From contig JAQTMR010000016.1 of the NCBI GenBank assembly GCA_028714255.1, forward strand, positions 1 through 45,870: a stretch of 45,870 nt of DNA, given 5' to 3'. Under the pieces are notes generated by a model. It saw only the letters and a list, made by a program, of their open reading frames with translations. It was not told the DNA's origin and did not search any database. The stretch is from Phycisphaerae bacterium (lineage in GTDB: Bacteria > Planctomycetota > Phycisphaerae > Sedimentisphaerales > Anaerobacaceae). This document shows, piece by piece, positions 1-8,502 of the stretch. Every line of letters begins with the position of its first letter. Position 1 is the stretch's first letter. Position numbers and translations under genes: made by a program.

Positions 1-238
1 GGTATTTTTTCCCGTCAGACGCTTCTAATTTCAGTCGGTGACAATTTGTCACCGACTCACTGCCTTCCTTTTTTAACCGTTCTTTCAGCTTATTCCAATA
101 CTTTCTGGCTGTTTGATAATCGGGCTGTTGTATTAACGCCTGAATAATATCCACCACCGAAAAAAACCATGTTTCCGTTTTTTCATCGTATAGACGGCGG
201 ATTTTGTATTCTTCGAAAATAGCCAAATCATTCTTCAT
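1..238 (-). CDS. BRO family N-terminal domain protein, partial (phage antirepressor-like)
   Basis: Reading the minus strand from ATG at 236-238 gives an open frame of 79 codons that runs off the window edge, so only the N-terminus is present. The protein begins MKNDLAIFEEYKIRRLYDEK and continues with TWFFSVVDIIQAL and TARKYWNKLKERL. This is the typical opening of Bro-N domains (WFSVVDVI..L, then A..YW..LK.RL), found in phage antirepressors and in many chromosomal copies of bacteria. An AGGAAG ribosome binding site lies about 6 bases upstream of the ATG. The family is thought to bind DNA. The rest of the protein is outside the window, so its C-terminal domain and role cannot be judged. It may mark the edge of a mobile or prophage-derived segment, but nothing else here confirms that. 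Confidence 0.8.
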   Translation of the reverse strand, partial: MKNDLAIFEEYKIRRLYDEKTETWFFSVVDIIQALIQQPDYQTARKYWNKLKERLKKEGSESVTNCHRLKLEASDGKKY

Positions 239-382
239 AACAACTTCCTAATTGCATTTTAGGTTTTCTGTATAGAACGGAAATAGTTTCATATTTCGTG
301 TATGTATTTCGCTCCCGGGTGCCTCACTCCTTAAGGGACGGAGAATAACAGAAAGATGGGGGAAAGGGAAGGGAAAAAGTGA

Positions 383-410
383 CCCCACGTGAAACGTGGG
401 GCTAAATATA
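383..410. repeat. Hairpin repeat, copy A
   Basis: A perfect 7-bp stem (CCCCACG / CGTGGGG) encloses the loop TGAAA and is followed by the tail CTAAATATA. The same loop and tail recur at 419-447, 15849-15876 and 16037-16064, with different but still paired stems in three of the four copies. It lies just downstream of the nrdJ stop codon in nrdJ's direction. Confidence 0.75.
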
Positions 411-418
411 AACAAGAA

Positions 419-447
419 CCCCCAACATAAAGTTGGGGGCTAAACAT
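419..447. repeat. Hairpin repeat, copy B (possible nrdJ terminator)
   Basis: A perfect 8-bp stem (CCCCCAAC / GTTGGGGG) encloses the loop ATAAA and is followed by CTAAACAT. It starts 7 bases beyond the nrdJ stop. On the minus strand there is no good run of T after the stem, so a role as an intrinsic terminator is possible but not convincing. It belongs to the same hairpin family as 383-410. Confidence 0.7.
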
Positions 448-453
448 TTTGAG

Positions 454-3400
454 TTATGAGCAGCCCATACTGTTGCCGCAGTTAAAGCATTTATAGCAGG
501 AGCCGTTTCGCACGGTAATCGAGCCGCAAATATCGCAGGCAGGGGCATCGTCCTGGAAATGTTCGAACTGGGCGTTAAACTGCTGCATAACAGCCGCATC
601 AGATTCCAGTGACTCCGCTCCGTCAGTAGAGCTTGCTTGCGGCCCTGCCACCAAAGCTCCTATTCGATTGGCTATGCTGGCCAATCTGCCCTTCGGAGCA
701 GGCACGGATTGCACGGCCTGTTTTGCCGAGCCTTCTTCCGAACGAGCCGTCTTTACTTTGGTTTTTACCGCCGTCCCCTCGGGATGTGCCATCTTTACCT
801 CAGCAATTTTATGTGCCAGGTCCTTGGTCTTTTCAACCAGTTGCTTTGCGGTGGTTGTATTTTTATTTTCTTTGGTTGCCTCTGCCGAGCGATTAGGAGT
901 ATTTTGCTCGGCATAGCCTGGTATAAACTGACAGCCCAGCCAGCAGAAAATATAATCAATCAAACTTTTCGCGAAAGGTATGTCCCGGTTCGACGTCATT
1001 CCCGCAGGCTCGAACCGTGCGTGCCTGAACTTGTCAACAAGCGTAATCAGTGGTACGCCATATTGCAGCGACATCGAAGTGCATGTCCCGATTACATCCA
1101 TAAGTCCGCCTACCGTGCTGCCCTCTTTGGCCATAGTGATAAACAACTCGCCCGGCTGACCATCATCATATAGTCCAACTGTCAGATAGCCTTCGTGCCC
1201 GGCGACAGAAAATTTATGTGTTAGACTCTGGCGGGTATCTGCCAGCCGACGCCTGAAAGGACGAGCCGGACTCGTACTTTCGGAAGCAGAAGCAGTTTTG
1301 GTTTCTTTATGCTTTTGTGTAGAGACCGGCTGCAGCATCTTGGAGCCGTCGCGATAAATCGCCACAGCTTTTAACCCGAGCTTCCATCCCTCCATATAGG
1401 CCGAGGCGATTTCCTCGGCTGTGCTTTCTTTGGACATATTGATGGTCTTACTGATAGCGCCGGAGATAAAAGCCTGAACCGCGGCCATCATTTTCAGATG
1501 TGCCAGATGACGGATATGCCTTTTACCATTCCGAGGCTTAAAAGCACAATCGAAGACTGGCAGATGGTCGGCGTTGAGTTTTTCCGCACCTTCGATGGTT
1601 TCGCTTTTGTCTATGTGGTCACAAATTGATTTGATATCGTCTGCGCTATACCCAAGCCTGTCGAGAGCCATCGCCACGGTCCTGTTAACAAGTTTGAGCA
1701 TTCCGCCGCCGGCTAACAGCTTGTATTTGACCAAAGCAATATCCGGCTCAACGCCGGTGGTATCACAATCCATCATAAAGCCGATAGTCCCCGTCGGCGC
1801 AAGAACAGTTACCTGGGCATTACGGAAACCGACTTTGGAGCCGGCGTCAAATGCCTGGTCCCACGCATCCCGAGCAGCATGGCGGATATAGTCGGGGCAG
1901 TGCGCCTCCGAAATATTAAGGACGTGCTGACGGTGCATATTTATAACCTTCAGCATCGCATCGGAATTCTTGCTGAACTCCTCGAAAGGCCCTTTGATTG
2001 AGGCAATTTCCGTACTTGTCGTATAAGCCGTCCCGGTCAGTATCGCACTAATCGCCCCGGCCAGTGCCCTTGCCTGGTCCGAATCGTAAGGAAGCGCAAG
2101 GCTCATAATTAAAGAGCCGAGATTGGCATAGCCAAGACCGAGCGGACGGAATATATGGCTGTTGATTGTGATAGCCTTGTCCGGATAGCTGCCGTTATCA
2201 ACTAAAATTTCCTGGGCAATGACAAACAGCCGAACCGCGTTCTTGAAACCGACTACATCGAAGGAGCCGTCCTCTCTGCGGAATTTCATAAGATTCAGCG
2301 AAGCCAGATTGCACGCAGAATCATCGACGAACATATACTCGCTGCACGGATTCGAGGCATTAATCGGCCCGGAATTCGGACAGGTGTGCCAGCGGTTAAT
2401 TGTGCTGTCGTATTGCAGTCCGGGGTCGCCGCAAATCCTTGTGCCTTCTGCAATCAGCTCCATTAGCTCACGCGCCGAATGCTCCTCTACCGTCTCGCCC
2501 GTCGTTACAGCATGTGTGGCCCAGGTCGCATCCTTTTCTACCGCCTGCATAAACTCATCGGTTACGCGCACGGAAAGATTGGAATTCTGAAACATCACGC
2601 TGCTGTAAGCCTGCTGATTGTAATCTCCGTCGTAGCCTGCTTCAATAAGTGCCCACGCCTTTTTCTCTTCTTCCGCTTTGCAGGTAATAAATTCCCTGAT
2701 ATCAGGATGGCCTATCTTTAACGACTGCATCTTCGCTGCCCGCCGGGTTTTACCGCCGGATTTGATTACCGCTGCTACCTGGTCATAAACCCGCATAAAA
2801 CTCAAAGGACCGGAAGGTCTGCCGCCGCCGGAAAGCTTCTCTTTACTGCTTCGCAGCGTTGAAAGGTCGGTTCCCGTCCCGGAACCCTGTTTGAACAGCA
2901 TCGCCTCGCTTGCCGCAAGGCGCATTATATCTTCCATAGAGTCCTTAACCGACTGGATAAAACAAGCCGAGGCCTGCGGATATTCGTAACTGTTTTTGCA
3001 CGCAACAGCCTCTTTGCTCTGCGAGTTCCAATGGAAATTATGCTTGCCGCCGCCAACACCATAGACGTCAAAAAGGCCTACATTGAACCACACGGGCGAA
3101 TTAAATGCCCCGTATTGGTTCACGCACAGCCAGGTCAGCTCATTGTAGAAAATTTCAGCCTCTTCGTCGGTTGAGAAGTAGCCGTCTTTTCTGCCGCGCT
3201 CGGCAATCGTTTTACAAACACGATGAACAAGCTGCTTTACTGAATGTTCCCGCTGCCCGGAATCTATATCACCATAAAAATACTTGCTCGCCACAACCTT
3301 TGTTGCCAATTGGCTCCAGCAGGCAGGAACTTCTATATTATCCTGCTCGAAAACTACTTGTCCGTTATCACCGCTAATCTTGGCCGAACGGGTCTCCCAC

Positions 3401-3543
3401 TCGAGCTGCTCAAAGGGATGAACGCCAGGCGTCGAAAAGTAATGCTCCATCCTCAAACCGGCCGAACCGCAGGGTTCTACAGCAGTTACCGGCTTCGCTT
3501 GCTTGTCTCTAAAAGGATTCTCGGGGCTGAATTTGTGCGACAT
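454..3543 (-). CDS. nrdJ: Vitamin B12-dependent (class II) ribonucleotide reductase
   Basis: This 1029-residue protein reduces ribonucleotides to deoxyribonucleotides using adenosylcobalamin as radical source, in the cytoplasm and independently of oxygen. Family hallmarks are visible: PVWFNVG near residue 150, the active-site segment NPCSEY with its cysteine at residue 400 followed by SACNLASLNL, and the barrel segment APTGTIGFMMDCDTTGVEPD near residues 582-602. The C-terminus is a cysteine-rich ribbon (CDICG...CYKCFNCG near residues 1003-1025), typical of long planctomycete and alphaproteobacterial NrdJ, which probably carries the redox cysteines that regenerate the active site. A Lys/Ala-rich linker joins it to the core. 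The ATG has a strong GGAGG site 7 bases upstream. The gene is monocistronic here and divergent from uvrC. The promoter region holds two NrdR-like boxes. Identification is firm. Confidence 0.97.
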   Translation of the reverse strand: MSHKFSPENPFRDKQAKPVTAVEPCGSAGLRMEHYFSTPGVHPFEQLEWETRSAKISGDNGQVVFEQDNIEVPACWSQLATKVVASKYFYGDIDSGQREHSVKQLVHRVCKTIAERGRKDGYFSTDEEAEIFYNELTWLCVNQYGAFNSPVWFNVGLFDVYGVGGGKHNFHWNSQSKEAVACKNSYEYPQASACFIQSVKDSMEDIMRLAASEAMLFKQGSGTGTDLSTLRSSKEKLSGGGRPSGPLSFMRVYDQVAAVIKSGGKTRRAAKMQSLKIGHPDIREFITCKAEEEKKAWALIEAGYDGDYNQQAYSSVMFQNSNLSVRVTDEFMQAVEKDATWATHAVTTGETVEEHSARELMELIAEGTRICGDPGLQYDSTINRWHTCPNSGPINASNPCSEYMFVDDSACNLASLNLMKFRREDGSFDVVGFKNAVRLFVIAQEILVDNGSYPDKAITINSHIFRPLGLGYANLGSLIMSLALPYDSDQARALAGAISAILTGTAYTTSTEIASIKGPFEEFSKNSDAMLKVINMHRQHVLNISEAHCPDYIRHAARDAWDQAFDAGSKVGFRNAQVTVLAPTGTIGFMMDCDTTGVEPDIALVKYKLLAGGGMLKLVNRTVAMALDRLGYSADDIKSICDHIDKSETIEGAEKLNADHLPVFDCAFKPRNGKRHIRHLAHLKMMAAVQAFISGAISKTINMSKESTAEEIASAYMEGWKLGLKAVAIYRDGSKMLQPVSTQKHKETKTASASESTSPARPFRRRLADTRQSLTHKFSVAGHEGYLTVGLYDDGQPGELFITMAKEGSTVGGLMDVIGTCTSMSLQYGVPLITLVDKFRHARFEPAGMTSNRDIPFAKSLIDYIFCWLGCQFIPGYAEQNTPNRSAEATKENKNTTTAKQLVEKTKDLAHKIAEVKMAHPEGTAVKTKVKTARSEEGSAKQAVQSVPAPKGRLASIANRIGALVAGPQASSTDGAESLESDAAVMQQFNAQFEHFQDDAPACDICGSITVRNGSCYKCFNCGNSMGCS

Positions 3544-3571
3544 TTACGCGCCTCCGTGCGAAAAATAACAA

Positions 3572-3620
3572 CCACAACATATAGTAAAATGATTAAAAAA
3601 TAAACCAGATATTGTTACAA
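3572..3620 (-). promoter_or_regulatory. Predicted nrdJ promoter with two NrdR-like boxes
   Basis: On the minus strand a -35 TTGTAA (3615-3620) and a -10 TTTAAT (3592-3597) are separated by 17 bases. Two sequences resembling the NrdR box (consensus ACACWATATATWGWGT) flank them: ACAATATCTGGT (3604-3615), abutting the -35, and ACTATATGTTGTG (3573-3585), just past the -10. Their central ATAT cores are 30 bp apart, about three helical turns, as in known tandem NrdR sites. The expected role is repression by the ATP/dATP-sensing repressor NrdR. The nrdR gene is not in the window. This is a pattern match by eye. Confidence 0.55.
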
Positions 3621-3810
3621 AACTCGCAAAATCTGTATCGGCAAGTTAATTGCAATTTGATTAAGTGTAAAGAACTAATTCGGAATTTTTCTCATAAATT
3701 TATTGTCGCTGCTGTTAGTCCTTGTAGTTACTAAAGCTACGAAGAGAAAATATTTTTTGTAAGCAACTAAGGTGTTTCAGATATTCTCAGAATGATGTTA
3801 AGATAACAGT

Positions 3811-5175
3811 ATGTCAATACAAACAGATGATAAATTCAAGGCAATCCGTGAAAAAATAAAAGGTTTTCCTGCCGGACCGGGACTTTATTTTATGAAAGGC
3901 CACGGGGACAAAGTCCTTTATATCGGCAAAGCAAAAAATCTTCGCTCGCGGGTAGCCAGCTATTTTCAAAAGGCTGCTGACATCGCTGCTTTGCGAGGTC
4001 CGAAAATAGCTGAGATGCTCTCCAAAGTTAAAGACGTTGACTTTCTCGAAACCGAAACCGAAGTCACCGCAATGCTGCAGGAAGCAAGACTGATTAAGGA
4101 CATACACCCGCCCTACAATACAGACCTCGTCGATGACAAGACCTTTCCATATTTAGAGATTACAATATCTGACGACTTCCCCGGCGTTTATATCACCCGC
4201 AAGCCGCGAGAAACCGGCAGTCGCCTATTTGGCCCCTTCGCCGGCGCAAAAGACCTGCGGGCCGTTGTGGTGGAGATGCAAAAAATATTCAAATTCCGAA
4301 CCTGCAAACTGGATATTAAAGGAGCCGACCTGAAACATAAGTTCTTTCGCCCCTGTATTTTATACAGCATAAAGCAATGCACCGCCCCGTGTGCTGCCAA
4401 AATCACCAAAAGCGAATATAAAAAAACTATCAGCGACTTTGTGAAATTCCTGCGCTCGAAGCGTTCAACCGTCCTGCGACAGTTGAAAAAACAAATGACA
4501 GGGGCCGCCGCAGAGACGAAATACGAGAAAGCCGCGATGTTTCGCGACCGTATTCGCCTGATTGAACGATTGGACCGCCGCGGCACGCCCGACGAGGATG
4601 TCCAGCCCGAAGTCTTCGCCGCCGACCCCACCGAAGCACTCGAAAAACTCCGGCTTCTGCTGCAAACATCCGAGCCAATCCGGATTATCGAGGGAATTGA
4701 CGTCGCAAATATCTCCGGAGCCGAAGCGGTAGGCTCGCTGGTTAAATTTATTGACGGCAGACCCTTTAAGACCGGCTATCGACAATTCAAAATAAAAACC
4801 GTCAAAGGAATCGACGACTATGCGATGATTGCGGAAGTAGTTAGACGCAGATACAAATACGCCCTGCACGGCGAAGAGCTTTGGCCGGACTTGATTCTAA
4901 TCGATGGCGGACTCGGACACCTCCACGCCGCCCAAACTGTTCTTAGAGAAATGAACGCTCCGGCTGTAAAAATCGCCGCAATTGCCAAACGCGAAGAAGA
5001 ACTCTATCTCCAGAACAGCACCAAACCATTAAAGCTCCCCCGTCATTCGCCCGCATTGAAGATTCTCCAATACGTCCGAGACGAAGCCCACCGTTTCGCC
5101 CAGCATTACCACCACCTCCTGCGAAGCAAAAAAATGCTGAATCCGCAGGACGGCTTGCGCCACAAAAAATCCTGA
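3811..5175 (+). CDS. uvrC: UvrC-type excinuclease subunit, short form lacking the C-terminal HhH domain
   Basis: UvrC makes the two incisions around a DNA lesion in UvrABC nucleotide excision repair. The order of domains is canonical: a GIY-YIG nuclease (GLYFMKGHGDKVLYIGKAKN, about residues 24-43), a cysteine-bearing middle (CKLDIKGADLKHKFFRPCIL), a UVR motif that contacts UvrB (YEKAAMFRDRIRLIERL, about 236-252), and an RNase H-like nuclease with D297 (EGIDVANISG), D365 (LILIDGG) and H427 (RDEAHRFA). The protein stops at residue 454, about 20 residues after that motif. Standard UvrC runs to about 600 residues and ends in two helix-hairpin-helix motifs, which are absent. No frameshifted remainder was found in the following 20 bases before the convergent neighbour, so this is a short form rather than a fresh truncation. 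No clear ribosome binding site was seen. Confidence 0.88.
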   Translation: MSIQTDDKFKAIREKIKGFPAGPGLYFMKGHGDKVLYIGKAKNLRSRVASYFQKAADIAALRGPKIAEMLSKVKDVDFLETETEVTAMLQEARLIKDIHPPYNTDLVDDKTFPYLEITISDDFPGVYITRKPRETGSRLFGPFAGAKDLRAVVVEMQKIFKFRTCKLDIKGADLKHKFFRPCILYSIKQCTAPCAAKITKSEYKKTISDFVKFLRSKRSTVLRQLKKQMTGAAAETKYEKAAMFRDRIRLIERLDRRGTPDEDVQPEVFAADPTEALEKLRLLLQTSEPIRIIEGIDVANISGAEAVGSLVKFIDGRPFKTGYRQFKIKTVKGIDDYAMIAEVVRRRYKYALHGEELWPDLILIDGGLGHLHAAQTVLREMNAPAVKIAAIAKREEELYLQNSTKPLKLPRHSPALKILQYVRDEAHRFAQHYHHLLRSKKMLNPQDGLRHKKS

Positions 5176-5196
5176 CCGAACCGTTACACTTACCTC

Positions 5197-6609
5197 CTAA
5201 GGAGTAACTTTGACGCGGTAAACCGAATTGCCCTTCGCAACCATATATTCTAATGTCCCATCAGCCAAAAATACAGGCCTGCATACAATACCGTCATACT
5301 CCGGTCCTGCCTGGTCATCAATAATCACACGCCACTTCTTTCCTTCTTGTACGACATACGCAGTATGTCTGCTGTCAGAACTAAATGCCAAAACGCCAAC
5401 CCCGTCATACTCAGGCTTGACCTGTTCATCGATAACCAAAAACCACCTGTAGTTTTTTTGTGCCGATTGTGCCTTATACGCCATCCGCTTGCCGTCAGGA
5501 CTAAAGACAAGATTGTTAACCCCGTCGTATTCTTGCCTGTTTGGGTCATCCTGGCCATCCACAACCACAAACCACTTGTAGTATTTTTGTGCCGTGTACG
5601 CCACATGTTTACCATCGGGACTAAAAATAGGACTGCCAATCACTTCGTACTCCGGCCCAGCCTGACCGTCGATAACTACAACCCACTTGAAGCCTTTTTG
5701 TGCCCCATACGCTACACGCTTGCCATCGGGACTAAAAACTATTCCTGCATTGGCATAAATACTATCATATTCCGGACTGGCTTGGCCGTTCAAAACAACA
5801 AACCACTTGCCACTTTTTTGTGCCGCATACGCTACACGTTCGCCATCCGAACTAAAAACCAGCGAATCTTTCCCGATACTGTCATACTCCGGCCCAGCCT
5901 GGCCGTCCAAAACAACAAACCACTTATTTCCTTTTTGTGCATCGTATGCCACATGCTTGCCGGTAGAACTGAAGACCGGAACACTGCTAAGCCCATCGTA
6001 TTCCGGCCCAGCTTGGCCGTCCACAACCACAACCCACTTGTCGCCTTTTAGGGCCACGTATACCACACGTCCGCCGTCAGAACTAAAGACCAAACTACCA
6101 ACTCCGTCATACTCCGGCCCAGACTGGCCATCCACAACCGCGAACCACTTGTTGCCTTTTTGGGCCACATACGCTATCCGTTTGCCGTCTGGACTGAAGA
6201 CCGGAACAGAATAAATCCCGTCGTATTCCGGCCCCGCCTGGCCATCGATAACCACGAACTGCTTGGCGCCATTTCGTACTCCATACGCCAGCCGTTTGCC
6301 GTCGGGACTGAAGGTAACTGTTCCAATCAAAATCCCATCATAAACGGACTCCGCCCGGCCATCTACGACTACGACCTGCCGTTTCCCACGCAGCTCAACC
6401 CAGGCAACACGGCAACCGTGTATGCTCTCAGACCGGGTAACTCCTCTGGCTGCGTTGGCCATACCACACAGTAGTTCCTCTTCAACTTTCCACAAATGAT
6501 TCGGCTCAGCTATTTCGTTTGGTTCTGCATACGTCGGTGAAGTAGTAATGCCGAGCATTACAAAAACCAAAACCGATATCAACCTGATTGTGTTCCTCTC
6601 TGTTATCAT
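5197..6609 (-). CDS. Secreted TolB/WD40-like beta-propeller repeat protein
   Basis: A signal peptide (hydrophobic core LISVLVFVMLGITTSPTYA, cleavage probably after YAE or nearby) precedes about ten tandem repeats of 38-42 residues. Each repeat has the form VVVDGQAGPEYDGI..LVFSPDGKRVAYVAQKGNKWF. The FSPDGKRVAY core is the PD40 (WD40-like) motif of TolB-type beta-propellers, so one or two propellers in the periplasm or at the cell surface are expected. The near-identical repeats suggest recent expansion. The start codon follows ribD by 10 bases, and its ribosome binding site (GAGGGA) overlaps the ribD stop, so it is probably translationally coupled as the last gene of the ligA-ribD operon. The ligand is unknown and nothing ties it to riboflavin synthesis beyond position. 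Confidence 0.85.
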   Translation of the reverse strand: MITERNTIRLISVLVFVMLGITTSPTYAEPNEIAEPNHLWKVEEELLCGMANAARGVTRSESIHGCRVAWVELRGKRQVVVVDGRAESVYDGILIGTVTFSPDGKRLAYGVRNGAKQFVVIDGQAGPEYDGIYSVPVFSPDGKRIAYVAQKGNKWFAVVDGQSGPEYDGVGSLVFSSDGGRVVYVALKGDKWVVVVDGQAGPEYDGLSSVPVFSSTGKHVAYDAQKGNKWFVVLDGQAGPEYDSIGKDSLVFSSDGERVAYAAQKSGKWFVVLNGQASPEYDSIYANAGIVFSPDGKRVAYGAQKGFKWVVVIDGQAGPEYEVIGSPIFSPDGKHVAYTAQKYYKWFVVVDGQDDPNRQEYDGVNNLVFSPDGKRMAYKAQSAQKNYRWFLVIDEQVKPEYDGVGVLAFSSDSRHTAYVVQEGKKWRVIIDDQAGPEYDGIVCRPVFLADGTLEYMVAKGNSVYRVKVTP

Positions 6610-6619
6610 AATAAATCCC

Positions 6620-7708
6620 TCACATATTTTTTGAAAAGCCGGCTATTCTGACATCGTCGCCGAAACGTTTAATATCAACACTATGTAAACCAACGGCTTC
6701 GCTCAATTCGGCCATACGCCCTGTTGCCTCTGCACTTCCCTGTGAGCCGAGCATTTTCGGTGCGACATAAACACAGACTTCATCGACAAGTCCCTGCCTC
6801 AGGAATGACATTATAACCGTTGGCCCGCCCTCGACAAGAATTTGTTGAACGCCCCTTTCGCCAAGCCTGCTTAATACATCCCTGAGCCTGCATTTCCCGC
6901 CAGTAGAAGCAACGGTGACAACTTCTACCCCTTTTTTCTTTAGTATCGGACTCTTTTTATTGTTTTTCTGTGTTGTGAATACGGCCACAGGCGTTTTTTT
7001 TACGGTTTTGACTAAATTGCAATCCAGCGGAATCTTTAATTGACTATCGAGTACGATTCTCAAAGGCTGCCTTCCTGTACCCGGCCTTGCCGTGAGCTTC
7101 GGGTCATCGGAGAGCACCGTATTTATCCCGACCAGAACTGCCTGTGCTCTTCTTCGCAGCTTATGCGCATCTTTTCTGCTTTTTGCGCCGGTTATCCATC
7201 GTTTTTTATCGGTTCGAGCGAGAAAGCCGTCCCTGCTTTGTGCCCACTTAATAATTATCCAGGGTCTTTTCGTCCTGGCGAACTTAAAAAATGGAGCGTT
7301 CAGCAACTGCGCCTCTTTTTTACAGACATCCATTTTAACTTCGATGCCTGCTTCTTTCAGTATTTTCAATCCTTTGCCGTTGACTTTTTTTGTAGGGTCT
7401 TTGGTCGCCGCAACTACTTTTTTTATACCTGATTTTATTATTGCATCTGTACAGGGACCTGTTTTCCCGAAATGACAGCAAGGCTCAAGCGTAACATACA
7501 TCGTCGCCCCGCGAGGCGTTCTTTTGCAGTTCTTCAGCGAGTTAATCTCCGCGTGCGGCCCGCCGAACTTCTCATGCCAGCCTTTGCCGATGATTTTGTT
7601 ATCTTTTACGATAACACATCCGACAGAAGGATTCGGCTCAACCGAACCAACACCTCGCTGCGCCAGCTCCAGCGCCATTCGCATATATTTCTCGTCTTTG
7701 TTAATCAT
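6620..7708 (-). CDS. ribD: Bifunctional riboflavin biosynthesis deaminase/reductase RibD
   Basis: RibD carries out two consecutive steps of riboflavin synthesis: deamination of the pyrimidine formed from GTP, then NADPH-dependent reduction of its ribose. The N-terminal cytidine-deaminase-like domain shows the zinc site HAE (H52) and PCCHFGKTGPC (C77 and C86). The C-terminal reductase domain starts near WIIIKWAQSRDG and contains the substrate/NADPH segments RRRAQAVLVGINTVLSDDP and ILVEGGPTVI. The length of 362 residues is normal. Its ATG overlaps the methyltransferase stop by four bases (ATGA), and the TolB-like gene follows 10 bases later. The other rib genes are not in the window. Identification is firm. 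Confidence 0.96.
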   Translation of the reverse strand: MINKDEKYMRMALELAQRGVGSVEPNPSVGCVIVKDNKIIGKGWHEKFGGPHAEINSLKNCKRTPRGATMYVTLEPCCHFGKTGPCTDAIIKSGIKKVVAATKDPTKKVNGKGLKILKEAGIEVKMDVCKKEAQLLNAPFFKFARTKRPWIIIKWAQSRDGFLARTDKKRWITGAKSRKDAHKLRRRAQAVLVGINTVLSDDPKLTARPGTGRQPLRIVLDSQLKIPLDCNLVKTVKKTPVAVFTTQKNNKKSPILKKKGVEVVTVASTGGKCRLRDVLSRLGERGVQQILVEGGPTVIMSFLRQGLVDEVCVYVAPKMLGSQGSAEATGRMAELSEAVGLHSVDIKRFGDDVRIAGFSKNM

Positions 7709-8451
7709 CTCAGTGCCGCCACCCGAAGATCACCGAAAGGCTCTTGTTCGTCAGCCTCGTCATATCGCAACAACTTAATCTTAAAACCTGTTTTTTGGAT
7801 TTCTGACAAAATACTTTTCCAGTGCGGTACTTTGCGCGTGGGCATATAATCCAAGCCATTAATCTTACGAAAACCCTCATATTCCCCTGCTCTATCATAA
7901 GGTGCATAAACAATATTATTTATAAGTTTTTGCCCCTTGCATACATCCGAAAAAATTCTTCTATTCGCCGGACTGCACATAGTCATTACGACAAAAAGCC
8001 CGCCTTTTTTCAACAACTTAAAGCTGTTTTCAAAAAACGCTTTTCTATCTTCAGGCTGGATAATACAATGCAAACAATGCCCATCTATCGCTAAATCGAA
8101 TTTCCCCATTCTTTTAACATCACCGCCGCAAATATCTGCTTGCTTAAATCTGACATTTAGACCCTTCGATTGCTCCTTCGCCATAGCAATCGCCGTCTTG
8201 CAGACATCAATACCCAATCCGCTAAAACCTTTTTTGCAAATCAATCTCAATATAGGCCCCGTACCGCAGCCCAGCTCAATTACCCTGCCGCCTTTGGGAC
8301 ACCACCGCTGACCAAGAACCTCGCTCAAAAATCGCTTTGCGCCCTTATCAATTGCCTTGCCTTTAATGCGTCGCCTCTCGCCCCAGGAACGAATGCCCTT
8401 TTTCTCCATCCTCTTGTATTCTATTTCATGTCCCTCGTATGGCTTTTTCAT
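7705..8451 (-). CDS. Class I SAM-dependent methyltransferase
   Basis: The protein of 248 residues has the Rossmann-fold signature for S-adenosylmethionine binding: motif I VIELGCGTG (residues 57-65), the acidic end of strand 2 (GLGIDV), motif for strand 4 (KFDLAIDGHCLHCI) and the post-motif LLKKGGLFVVMT. The substrate cannot be told from sequence. The start was chosen as the ATG at 8449-8451, which has an AAGG site upstream. A longer frame from a TTG at 8487 has no ribosome binding site and adds 12 atypical residues. The gene sits between a lipoprotein gene and ribD and overlaps ribD by four bases, so it is co-transcribed, but a link with riboflavin is unproven. Confidence 0.85.
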   Translation of the reverse strand: MKKPYEGHEIEYKRMEKKGIRSWGERRRIKGKAIDKGAKRFLSEVLGQRWCPKGGRVIELGCGTGPILRLICKKGFSGLGIDVCKTAIAMAKEQSKGLNVRFKQADICGGDVKRMGKFDLAIDGHCLHCIIQPEDRKAFFENSFKLLKKGGLFVVMTMCSPANRRIFSDVCKGQKLINNIVYAPYDRAGEYEGFRKINGLDYMPTRKVPHWKSILSEIQKTGFKIKLLRYDEADEQEPFGDLRVAALR

Positions 8452-8502
8452 TTTCACATCAACCTTCGACCGGACAGGCTTTACCAATCGAGAAGTATGT
8501 AA

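Noticed and set aside
3544-3810. A cobalamin riboswitch before nrdJ
   Set aside because: The predicted leader from the nrdJ promoter is only about 40 bases, and no B12-box-like sequence was seen.
5347-6051. A 234-residue antisense frame across the TolB-like gene
   Set aside because: Its regular pattern mirrors the repeats of the real gene on the other strand.
8449-8487. A TTG start at 8487 for the methyltransferase
   Set aside because: No ribosome binding site precedes it, and the extra residues are not typical of the family.
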